Shown here: piece after piece, positions 45,646-53,921 of the stretch | Position numbering within the stretch: position 1 is the stretch's first letter | Layout of the letters: every line of letters begins with the position of its first letter | Source: JBAXTE01 sp963556065 | GTDB taxonomy: Bacteria > Bacteroidota > Bacteroidia > Bacteroidales > WCHB1-69 | Assembly (NCBI GenBank): GCA_963556065.3 | Contig: CAUVYH020000021.1 | Location: 3,472-67,471, forward strand | DNA length: 64,000 nucleotides | Reading direction: 5' to 3' | Notes under the pieces: model-generated | The model's input: the letters and a program-made list of their open reading frames with translations, nothing else | What the model was told of the DNA's origin: nothing | Database searches by the model: none | Translations under genes and position numbers: made by a program

Positions 45646-45712
45646 CTGAGCTTGTCGAAGTAAAGTATTACATCAAGTGCTTTTTTAGAGCCCTTCCCTT
45701 CGACAAGCTCAG
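45646..45712. repeat. 15-bp inverted repeat in spacer
   Basis: Perfect arms CTGAGCTTGTCGAAG (45646-45660) and CTTCGACAAGCTCAG (45698-45712) with a 37-base loop. The same word in altered form occurs at 39479-39493 (CTGAGCCTGCCGAAG). Position between two convergent or same-strand genes would allow a terminator role, but no T tract follows. Confidence 0.7.
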
Positions 45713-45878
45713 GGCAGGCTAACTCAGGGTGACAATGAATTCAATATCCTCACTTTAAATCCTGTAATACCTTTTTTTGAAACATAATAAACGGCCTTTT
45801 GATGATCTCGAAAACTTCTATATTGGTAAAAGTAAGTTCCTTTATCGAATTCAGGTTATTGGCTTTGTGTCTTCAAAT

Positions 45879-46556
45879 CTAATCTATTTTATTGCCATTG
45901 TATTTTATCTTGTTTTCTGTTTTTCTTAATTCAATATTAGGTGCGCTAAATGTCTCTTCACGCAGTATCAATTTTTTTCCATCATACTTTTTTATTCGGT
46001 ATTTAAGCTTCGTTCCATTAGGGAAAGAGTAATAATACGTATTAGCAAGGTTTATAATGAAATCCATGCATTTTTCCGGTTTGAAAATATATCTAAATGT
46101 TTTATACCCCACATAACCTATGTAAATCTCAATTTCTTGATTTTGTTTAAAAGCATTTAATGAGGCGACTCCTTCAATATCTGTCCTTGAACCCTTTATT
46201 TTTTTAGAATCTTGAAAAAAAGACACACTAGCATATGGAATAGGCTCTATACCATTCAAGACCAAGAAGTGAATTGTTACACTGTCAGAAGTGTTAATGC
46301 AAGATATTTCTTTTGTAATGAATGAATTTTTTGCCGTATCGACATGATTAAAATTCAGAGTTAAAATATTATCATCAATGTCAAATATCCCAACACCATA
46401 ATCGAAGTCATCATAATACCCGAATAAGCTATCATTAGCAAATGTGATACATAACTTTTCATTTAATTCATTTTCAATAAATTCTCCATCCAGCTTTATC
46501 TGCCCGAAAGCAGTCAGCGAAAAAAGCAGGAAAAATGAAGTTAATAGACGTTTCAT
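45879..46556 (-). CDS. exported protein with carboxypeptidase-regulatory-like domain (fourth gene of caspase operon)
   Basis: A 225-residue exported protein (signal peptide MKRLLTSFFLLFSLTAFGQ). Residues of about 25-95 are beta-rich without a recognised family; residues of about 100-165 form a regulatory-like beta-sandwich (GIEPIPYASVSFFQDSKKIK, then GVASLNAFKQNQEIEIYIGYVGYK). It lies 12 bases after the third gene and ends the operon. A beta-sandwich on a surface protein often mediates binding; what it binds here is unknown. Confidence 0.65.
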   Translation of the reverse strand: MKRLLTSFFLLFSLTAFGQIKLDGEFIENELNEKLCITFANDSLFGYYDDFDYGVGIFDIDDNILTLNFNHVDTAKNSFITKEISCINTSDSVTIHFLVLNGIEPIPYASVSFFQDSKKIKGSRTDIEGVASLNAFKQNQEIEIYIGYVGYKTFRYIFKPEKCMDFIINLANTYYYSFPNGTKLKYRIKKYDGKKLILREETFSAPNIELRKTENKIKYNGNKID

Positions 46557-46568
46557 TTGTAGTTTGAG

Positions 46569-47483
46569 TTAATTTTTTCCATGTTTGTTTATCGGAACGA
46601 TATAATTGAAGGCCCATTCTTCAATATTGTTATCAAAACTGCAAGTATAGGTGATCTTATTTTCAATAATTTCTTTTAATGAATTGAAAACAATAAAGTC
46701 ATAACTATTATCAAAATAAAAATCGTTTTTATATACTAGACATGCCCCCAGATGATAATTTGTGGTAAAAAATCCAATAATTTTAGCCTTATTTTCTTTA
46801 AAGGCAATAGAAACGCTGATGTAAAATGCTTCAGAAGTTAAAGGTTCAACTGTTCTTTTGATTATGTCTTCGATTAATGTATCATTTATACATTTTACTT
46901 GATTTTTTTCAGGCATGTTAAATTCTTCATCGTCATTATCAACAAACATATCCGTATCAGCTTTGATTTTTAGCTTCTTATAATAATCTAAAGAGATTTT
47001 TTTTATTGTTTTTGGCGTCTGTAATTTTTGGTTTATTCCAATATGTAATAATTGCCCATCAATCAACAATGCATAAAATACATTTTTATATAAGAATGAA
47101 TCAATTATCCATTCGTGAAATATCATACCATTAAAATTGACATAGTCGGGAGGGTTTTTAATAATATCTTTTAATATGTATGATTTGATAAGGCTATCTC
47201 TATAATAAAAGTAAAACTGATTAAATCTGGTTTCAATTCTATAATTTCCATCTTTTGAAAAAAAAGTGCTTGGGTATATGTATTGATCTAACTGGTATAT
47301 GATTTTGCCATTGAATCCTTTTTGAACCGTGGTTTTTCCATAAGTTCCGTACTCGCAAAATGGTTTGGACGTAATGTAAACAGAGTCTTGAGTTTTCTTT
47401 ATATATGGATAATTCGCCCATTCTGTACTAAATACATAGATTGGGCAAAGTATACAGATATAAAATAATAACTTTTTACTCAT
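46569..47483 (-). CDS. hypothetical exported protein (third gene of caspase operon)
   Basis: A 304-residue protein with a signal peptide (MSKKLLFYICILCPIYVFST). No known domain is apparent. The composition is rich in Tyr, Phe, Lys and Ile, with an acidic loop (DTDMFVDNDDEEFNMPEK) near the middle. It lies 11 bases after the second gene and 12 bases before the fourth, so all are co-transcribed with the WD40-caspase. GC is low relative to the first gene. Confidence 0.65.
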   Translation of the reverse strand: MSKKLLFYICILCPIYVFSTEWANYPYIKKTQDSVYITSKPFCEYGTYGKTTVQKGFNGKIIYQLDQYIYPSTFFSKDGNYRIETRFNQFYFYYRDSLIKSYILKDIIKNPPDYVNFNGMIFHEWIIDSFLYKNVFYALLIDGQLLHIGINQKLQTPKTIKKISLDYYKKLKIKADTDMFVDNDDEEFNMPEKNQVKCINDTLIEDIIKRTVEPLTSEAFYISVSIAFKENKAKIIGFFTTNYHLGACLVYKNDFYFDNSYDFIVFNSLKEIIENKITYTCSFDNNIEEWAFNYIVPINKHGKN

Positions 47484-47494
47484 CTTTACTTCGT

Positions 47495-48868
47495 TTATTC
47501 ATTATTGCTACTTGTGCTCGATTTTTTACCCGAAAGTGCAAACGAAATGCTGAAGTAATACCCGGGCAGATATACGGTTTTTAAATCCACATCGTCGATT
47601 TCTTTATTTAGATAAACTCCGCCCACCCGATAGCCTTTGGTTAGCCGTTCAACGGGGGAGAGGATGAGCCCGGTGCTCAAAACGATGCGTTCCGATTGTC
47701 CCAGCACGCAACTGAGGCCGAACATATAGTGCATCTGTAATTTTTCCTGAACTGCAACGCCAATACCCACGGAACCGCCGAATTTAAGGGACGAATTGGA
47801 ACGCTTGTAGAAATTCAACATGGAATTAACCAACGGGACAATACGAATGTCATTGCCTTCGGATAAGATGGAGTCATTCTGGAAAAAGTACTCTTTCCGT
47901 TGCGAACCGATATAGCTGAAACTCAATCCCATCGAGTTGCCGATTTGAATGCCTTCCATCACCGGAATCGAAAATATTTCGGAAGAAACCACCTGAGCGG
48001 CAGTTGCAGAGTCGATTTCTTCCATTTCACCGGTTTCATAATCTCCTGAGGCATTCAGCTTCTCTACAGTTTCAATCATCAACGGAGAACGTTTAAAGTT
48101 CAGATTCAACCGGAGATCTTTGCTGCCTGCGAGCATCGAGTATTGATAGGTATAGTCGGTGTTCACAATCTCGTTATACATTTTATAAACGGTAAGCAGG
48201 GGATCACTTTTCGCTTTCGAGACCGTAACTCCTTTCGATGCATACATCTGATTAAATTGACAGGAATTCATCATGGATTTCGATAATGCAACCATCTGTT
48301 CGGGTTTGATTGTGGACGGTTCGGCAATATTCAATGCCGGAAGTTTGTATGTATCCGTGCTTACACTAGTGAGAAATTGCTGATAAATGCTTTTGGCTTG
48401 AGCTTTTATTGAATCTGCCGGAAGTTTAGAGTTGTATTTTAGTTCGAAGAGTTTTGCATAAACAGTGTTTAGTAAAATCGTGTTTTGTTCGCAGTTTACG
48501 GGATTGTCGGTCTCTATAGATTTTTCACCTTTAGCTGCCGCTGAAACGGTAGTGATAAACTTGCCGTAAACCGAAAAAAATGAAGTGAACGCGTCAAATG
48601 ATGATGTAGATTCTTGCGTTTCTGTGGCGACTTCCGCTTTTTTCAAATCTACCGTCCAATAATTCTTGTTGTAGTTGGTGACTTCAATTTTTACCACTTC
48701 ATTTTGCTTAATATAGGGGCGTTTTATTTTTTTAAGCTTGTTATTGCGGCCTATCCGGTAAAATTCAGTGTTTTTAGTGATGAGGTCATGCTTTATGATT
48801 AGGTTCTGGGCCAAACACAGCGTAATATTTATCACAATTAAACTGATTAAAAGCGTAATTTTCTTCAT
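47495..48868 (-). CDS. hypothetical exported protein, possible outer-membrane barrel (second gene of caspase operon)
   Basis: A 457-residue protein with a signal peptide (MKKITLLISLIVINITLCLAQ). The N-terminal region has a short beta domain (about 22-75), then a helical region with Ala- and Ser-rich stretches (about 90-250), and from about 255 a pattern of alternating strands ending in YLPGYYFSISFALSGKK, as in a beta-barrel. It begins 12 bases after the caspase gene stop. No known family is recognised. It could be the membrane partner or the target of the caspase. Confidence 0.65.
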   Translation of the reverse strand: MKKITLLISLIVINITLCLAQNLIIKHDLITKNTEFYRIGRNNKLKKIKRPYIKQNEVVKIEVTNYNKNYWTVDLKKAEVATETQESTSSFDAFTSFFSVYGKFITTVSAAAKGEKSIETDNPVNCEQNTILLNTVYAKLFELKYNSKLPADSIKAQAKSIYQQFLTSVSTDTYKLPALNIAEPSTIKPEQMVALSKSMMNSCQFNQMYASKGVTVSKAKSDPLLTVYKMYNEIVNTDYTYQYSMLAGSKDLRLNLNFKRSPLMIETVEKLNASGDYETGEMEEIDSATAAQVVSSEIFSIPVMEGIQIGNSMGLSFSYIGSQRKEYFFQNDSILSEGNDIRIVPLVNSMLNFYKRSNSSLKFGGSVGIGVAVQEKLQMHYMFGLSCVLGQSERIVLSTGLILSPVERLTKGYRVGGVYLNKEIDDVDLKTVYLPGYYFSISFALSGKKSSTSSNNE

Positions 48869-48880
48869 AATCTTCGGATT

Positions 48881-51800
48881 TTAGGATTTATTCGTTTTGT
48901 TGATAGCTAAAATGGCTTGCTGGATGATTGTTTTTACAAGTATGTTAAGTTCCGATTTCAGTGCGGTGACGGCAATCGGGCCTCCAATGGGGAGATCATT
49001 TTGTGTAATTACAAATTCAATTTTTACCGATTGCTCGGTGGTTTCATACGTGCCGCTGATCAGGTAAGCATTTGGATATCCGATTCCGTCGGTGAACAGA
49101 TACGATGAATTCATCGATTTGATGGGCGTTTCGCGCAATACATTGTTTACCTTTTCGGAAATTTTGAGTCCATCGCGTTTCAGCTTCTGGTCGATGAACG
49201 TGGTGGCGCAGAAAATGGGCTTGGGTTCCGCAATATCGATCTGGTTCTTGCTCTCCGCGTTCATGCAGCCAATGTCAAAACTCCGCTGTTCACTTGGGCT
49301 GCGGAACAATGGTTGCTGAATTCCCCCGATTCCCTTCGCCAGTCGCGGAACTTCATCTACCGCATATTGCAGCAGCATGCCGACGTCGACATATTCCTCG
49401 CCGCCATCGCGACGGAGATAGGCGCCTTTCATCGCTTTCAGCAAGCTGTAGGTCAACAATCCCTGTCCATAAATCGAGGTTTCGTAGCTCACGGCATCGG
49501 AAGCCGATCCGGCGAGGATGTAGAAACCGGTGCGATCTTTCATTCGTTCAAAAGCCCTGATTTGCGAGGAAGGAACCTCTTTTACGTTGGCCAGCATCAC
49601 TTCAGCGGCTTTGCCTGAAGCGCAAGCATCAAAGATCAATACTTTCTTCCGTGCCGATATCTTGTTCATCCACAGCGTGAGTTCCGTGCTGGAGATGGCA
49701 TACTTGTTTTTTACAAAGGGATCATTTAAATATCCCTGAGAAACGGCGGTGGCATCTTTGGTGATGTAGTAGAAATCACCGTCCTGGCCTCCGTAGTTAA
49801 TGCCGTGACCGGAAAAGTAAACCAGTACGATGTCTTCAGGACGTGCTTTATGGGCCACCCAATCGATATATTTTTGAATGGTGTCTTTTTCGGGAGAATT
49901 GGTGCGTGAATCCTTATCCGTGGTCAAAATAACGACATGGGTTTGCTCGGGGCCAAATAGGCAGTTTCCCGAAATTTTGAGTGCGTGTGCAAATTCTGTA
50001 GCGTCTTTCGATGCATATTTTAGGTCGATGGAAGTACCTGAGTAATCGGACGTTCCCACGACAATGGCATATAAAGAGACTTGTTTAGCGGATGAAGATT
50101 TCTTTTTTCGGCCTCCGCTCCCTTTTTCCGTGGGTGCATAGGCATAAAAGCAGGTTTGAGGTTTCGATGATAGATAGCCTTCGCGGTTATAGGCAATGAC
50201 TTTAATAGTGTTGAGGGTATCGGAGTTCAGAATCGATTGATAATCGCTCATATTGATGGAAAATCGTTGACTTGAATGGATGTTTTGTTTTAGGACTCGG
50301 ATGTCTTCACAAACTTCGATATCGTCGATAAACAGTGAAGTCTTGCCTATTTGAGTAGTGTCGCTAGTAAAGTTGATGAGGATGGAATCGGAGACGGCTG
50401 CAATCGAAAACGACGGGGGAGGCTGAACCGAGTCGATGGCGGGGACGTTCCGGAGCGTTTCTGTGGAAAATCCGGTCACGATGGACCATAGCGAGGGTTG
50501 GTAATATCGGTGTTTCAACTGTTCCAGCCCGATGATTTTCCAAGGTTGCAGCGTGTCGTTAGGTGTGTTTACGACGAAGTGAATCAGGGGCATGGCCGAA
50601 GGAGTAGCATCAAACAGTCCTTCAGGAGTGGTTATCACCCAGCTGTTGTGTGGTAATATTAGGAGGGAGAGCAGTTCTTTCCCCGTTTCGGCACTCCACA
50701 ATTTCAGCGTGTGATCCGAAGAACTGGTCATGATAAACTTGTGGTCGGGACTGAATTTTGCCACTCTGATCGGCGATGAGTGGCTGTTGAAGTCGCTGAT
50801 TATTGAGAAGGTGGTTAAGTCCCATAATCGGCAGTGGAAGCCGTTGGATACTTTTCCGTTGGGCATGGCTATTAATCGTGTGCCTTCCGCATTTACCCGA
50901 ATGTTCACACGCCCCTCGTTAATGCCGGGCAACGTGGCCTTGATTGAACGATGAATCACGTCGCGGACGGTGATGGTTCCGTTATAGGAAGTGTACATCC
51001 ATTTTTTATCATTCGAAAGGGTCATGTTGGCCGCCAAATCAAGATTGGAGTTCAGGGAATCGATGATGGAATTTTTCCGGATATCGATAATATAAATAAT
51101 GCCGCTGCTTGCAAGTGCTGCAACCGTATCGCGACTGCTTAGAAACTGGACATCGGCCCAGCGGTATTGAAATTTCTTCAGTTTTTTTATCAGCTTACCG
51201 TTGCTGGTGTTCCACAATCTGATCCGATTATCGGTACTGGCCGAAACCACCATCGACGAGGAGGCGTTAAACGAAACACTTTGGATGCCCCATTTCTTGG
51301 ATTGAAAAGATTTGATCAATTTTCCTTCGGGGATTTTCCAGAGCTTGATAGTTTCGTCCAAGCTGGCTGTGAGGAGATATGATTCATCGTTGCTGAACTC
51401 GGCATCGGTGATTTTCCACGTATGTCCCGCCAATGAGGTTAGACTGTCCCCGGTTGTGAGATTCCACAATTGAGCCACGTAATTGTTGCCGCTCGAAATC
51501 AGGTAGTTGTGTATGGGAGCTACGTCTAACAAGTCCATTCCCGGCTGATTTCCGTTGAATGTGGAGACGACCTTGGAATTTCTATTGCTCCATATTCGCA
51601 AGATGCTGTCGTTGGAAGCGGTTACGAAATGCTGATTATTGGAGCTGTAAGCAATGTTGGTGATGTCTCTGGAATATCCCGAGAAAACATTAATCGGTTT
51701 GTCGGTAAAATTCCATTCCATGGCATAGATATCTCTTCCACAGCTTAGGAATTTAGCGTCGTTGGCATTAAACTCGATATGTTCCACGTCTTTGGAGTGC

Positions 51801-52759
51801 GCTGAAAATTGATTGATCAGCTCGCCGGTAGTTTTCCAGACTTTGATGCCTGCTATACAACTGGCCGCAACCACCGATCCGGTATTTCCAAGAGTAAGTG
51901 ATTCGATTTTCGGCAGGCCGGAGAGGATGGATTGCTCTATTTGCTGTTTTTCGGTATTGAACAAATAAATTGTATTCAATGAATCTGAAATGGCGATTAT
52001 CTTTCCGCTGCTGTTGCTGCTAATCTTGTCGGGATTAAAGCCCAGATTGAATTTGTGGATTTGTTGCAATTCGTGGTTCCAACCGTAGATTTCTCCGCTT
52101 GCGGTAATTGCGTTCAGAGCTCTGGGACTTTTGATAATTTGCAAAACCTCTTTGTTGTTTGGGACAATCAGTTGACTTATAGTGTCTTTAAAGATGTTTT
52201 GTCTATAGATTTTGGTTTTTTCTATAACGATAAACAGGTCATTGTTTGAGGCATCAAAAACACAGGATGAAATTTGAGTGCCGGGAACGGTGCGTTTTGA
52301 GACTTTTCGATCTATGTTTAAACTTTGGATTGAAAAGCAGTTTGGGCTTTGTTGATAAACAAAAAAATCGGAAGCGGAGGAAAAAAAGAGATTTGAAATG
52401 GGCTTGCAGGTGGTGGAGTATTTGGCCATAAGCTGACCGTTCATCACATTCCAGAGATATATCAAGGTGTCGGAGGCGGCGGCCAATATTCTTCCGTTGG
52501 GGCTGAAACGAATGAAGCTTACAATTCCATTATGTCCCGAAAAGGTGTTGATTAACTTGCCTGTGGCGATATCCCAAAGTTTGATGGTTTTGTCGTTGGA
52601 AGCGGTGGCGACAATCGGCAACTGGGGATTGTAAATGGCCATCTTGATATTTGAAGTGTGTCCCTTGGGTACCACCATCTGCAATTTTTGACCTGTTGCT
52701 GAATTGCATATCAGAAACAGGATCAGAAAATATCGGAAAAATGGTCTTTTTGTCGGCAT
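48881..52759 (-). CDS. exported WD40-repeat protein with caspase-like (C14) peptidase domain
   Basis: A 1,292-residue protein with a predicted signal peptide (MPTKRPFFRYFLILFLICNSATG). WD40 repeats fill about residues 25-700 (for example HNGIVSFIRFSPNGRILAAAS and DETIKLWKIPEGKLIKSF), enough for two propellers. After TPEGLFDATPSAMPLIHFV comes a beta-sandwich, a basic linker (KGSGGRKKKSSSAK) and, at about 890-1150, a caspase-fold peptidase: LYAIVVGTSDYSG, catalytic His in LVYFSGHGINYGG (about 985), catalytic Cys in LIFDACASGKA (about 1045). A C-terminal domain of about 110 residues has no known match. Cleavage after Arg/Lys is typical of metacaspases but is inference here. First gene of a four-gene operon. 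Confidence 0.88.
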   Translation of the reverse strand: MPTKRPFFRYFLILFLICNSATGQKLQMVVPKGHTSNIKMAIYNPQLPIVATASNDKTIKLWDIATGKLINTFSGHNGIVSFIRFSPNGRILAAASDTLIYLWNVMNGQLMAKYSTTCKPISNLFFSSASDFFVYQQSPNCFSIQSLNIDRKVSKRTVPGTQISSCVFDASNNDLFIVIEKTKIYRQNIFKDTISQLIVPNNKEVLQIIKSPRALNAITASGEIYGWNHELQQIHKFNLGFNPDKISSNSSGKIIAISDSLNTIYLFNTEKQQIEQSILSGLPKIESLTLGNTGSVVAASCIAGIKVWKTTGELINQFSAHSKDVEHIEFNANDAKFLSCGRDIYAMEWNFTDKPINVFSGYSRDITNIAYSSNNQHFVTASNDSILRIWSNRNSKVVSTFNGNQPGMDLLDVAPIHNYLISSGNNYVAQLWNLTTGDSLTSLAGHTWKITDAEFSNDESYLLTASLDETIKLWKIPEGKLIKSFQSKKWGIQSVSFNASSSMVVSASTDNRIRLWNTSNGKLIKKLKKFQYRWADVQFLSSRDTVAALASSGIIYIIDIRKNSIIDSLNSNLDLAANMTLSNDKKWMYTSYNGTITVRDVIHRSIKATLPGINEGRVNIRVNAEGTRLIAMPNGKVSNGFHCRLWDLTTFSIISDFNSHSSPIRVAKFSPDHKFIMTSSSDHTLKLWSAETGKELLSLLILPHNSWVITTPEGLFDATPSAMPLIHFVVNTPNDTLQPWKIIGLEQLKHRYYQPSLWSIVTGFSTETLRNVPAIDSVQPPPSFSIAAVSDSILINFTSDTTQIGKTSLFIDDIEVCEDIRVLKQNIHSSQRFSINMSDYQSILNSDTLNTIKVIAYNREGYLSSKPQTCFYAYAPTEKGSGGRKKKSSSAKQVSLYAIVVGTSDYSGTSIDLKYASKDATEFAHALKISGNCLFGPEQTHVVILTTDKDSRTNSPEKDTIQKYIDWVAHKARPEDIVLVYFSGHGINYGGQDGDFYYITKDATAVSQGYLNDPFVKNKYAISSTELTLWMNKISARKKVLIFDACASGKAAEVMLANVKEVPSSQIRAFERMKDRTGFYILAGSASDAVSYETSIYGQGLLTYSLLKAMKGAYLRRDGGEEYVDVGMLLQYAVDEVPRLAKGIGGIQQPLFRSPSEQRSFDIGCMNAESKNQIDIAEPKPIFCATTFIDQKLKRDGLKISEKVNNVLRETPIKSMNSSYLFTDGIGYPNAYLISGTYETTEQSVKIEFVITQNDLPIGGPIAVTALKSELNILVKTIIQQAILAINKTNKS

Positions 52760-52803
52760 GGATTCGTGTAAGTCAATTAATCTGTAAAGAAATATTTAGA
52801 AAA

Positions 52804-52811
52804 CAAATATA
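52804..52811 (-). promoter_or_regulatory. -7 element of the WD40-caspase operon
   Basis: TATATTTG on the minus strand, 44 bases before the start codon. No convincing TTG at -33, so expression may be weak or need an activator. Confidence 0.5.
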
Positions 52812-53015
52812 CGAAAAACAATGAATTTTAAAAGAATAATTAGAAATTGGATTCCTGTTTCTGTAAATCGGTTAAGATCAAATCCATGAATAATGCCAAA
52901 AAATATTTCCCTCAAATTGGTGTTGGATATCATAATTAACCCTAGAAATGATTTTGGTATAAAAATAGGCAATTTTTTCGCCAAAATCGTTGCCTTTACT
53001 CCTTTTGTTTTTTGC

Positions 53016-53069
53016 CATGCTGACGAAGTAAGCATCTATCGATTCTTCACTACGTTCAGTCCCGATTAA
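53016..53069. repeat. dispersed CATGCTGACGAAGTAAGCATCT-type repeat
   Basis: A member of the GTCAT-CTGA-GAAG-ATC family found also near 3945, 35967, 41168 and 44875. It lies in the spacer before the WD40-caspase operon; nothing else in 52812-53137 was recognised. Confidence 0.5.
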
Positions 53070-53137
53070 TGTAGGGAGACAAAAGTATTACAGCATCATG
53101 AAAAAAACAAACAAGCCATAAAACGATAATCATATCA

Positions 53138-53167
53138 TAAAAAAAACGAGCCGTTTCCGACTCGTTT
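53138..53167 (-). terminator. terminator of the barrel protein gene
   Basis: Stem AAACGAG/CTCGTTT around CCGTTTCCGA; on the minus strand it is followed by a long T run. About 20 bases past the stop of the gene at 53188. Confidence 0.75.
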
Positions 53168-53187
53168 CAACATATTGAATTCAATTC

Positions 53188-53754
53188 TTACAATTTAATG
53201 GACAAACCGACATTCAGCCAAGCAATTCCATAACCGATTTCGCCTAACACCGCAATATTATTGGTGAGGTAATACCGTCCGCCGAGATACCCCGACCAAA
53301 CCAATCCACTGCCATGGGCATTATTGGTAAATCCGTAGTTGGTTCCAAATTCTTTCTCTGTAACAATATCGAAGCCGATCATGATTCCGCCATAGGTGTC
53401 AAATTTTTCAATTAATGGGTAATGAACGGCCGCTCTTCCACCGATAATCAGGTTAGAATATGTCCAACCATAATTTGCATAAGAATAATCCCATTTGTTT
53501 TTGGAATAACCTAAATATCCGCCTAAACCAAGGGATAGTTTGTCTGTTAAAAAGTCATCTTTTATCCCCAGTTCAAATGATGCGGCAATGGGAGGGACTT
53601 GTGTGGAATATCCCAAGCCGGAATAAAGCACCGAGCCAAAACCGATGGAGGCATTAACGACCTTATCTCCTTTGTTAAATGTGGATTTCTGAGCTTGTAC
53701 TGTAACGGCACTCATAATTGCGATGGCAATGACAGCAATAAATGTTTTTTTCAT
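53188..53754 (-). CDS. outer-membrane beta-barrel protein
   Basis: A 188-residue protein with a signal peptide (MKKTFIAVIAIAIMSAVTVQAQ) followed by a barrel-like alternating pattern with aromatic belts (VLYSGLGYSTQVPPIAASFELG, GVGGYLGYSKNKW-like strand, GGRYYLTNNIAVLGEIGYG) and ending in VGLSIKL, a hydrophobic C-terminal strand. It resembles the small OmpA/OmpX-like porins (outer membrane protein beta-barrel domain). Its function is unknown; it has its own terminator. Confidence 0.75.
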   Translation of the reverse strand: MKKTFIAVIAIAIMSAVTVQAQKSTFNKGDKVVNASIGFGSVLYSGLGYSTQVPPIAASFELGIKDDFLTDKLSLGLGGYLGYSKNKWDYSYANYGWTYSNLIIGGRAAVHYPLIEKFDTYGGIMIGFDIVTEKEFGTNYGFTNNAHGSGLVWSGYLGGRYYLTNNIAVLGEIGYGIAWLNVGLSIKL

Positions 53755-53921
53755 TTTTAGTTAGTTTTGATTGTATTAAATTTTGGACAAAATTAGCAAT
53801 AATAAAACAAATTTTAGTCATGATGTGATGATTGCTCCTTAAAAGAGGATGAGTTTTTCGTTTTAAGGGGTAAAAGCAATTATTCAAAATATGTTTGAAA
53901 AATTTTGTTAGCTTGGTTTCT

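Noticed and set aside
49294..49618. Two plus-strand frames of 88-101 residues opposite the caspase domain
   Set aside because: They are antisense shadows of the conserved caspase region, without start signals or family patterns.
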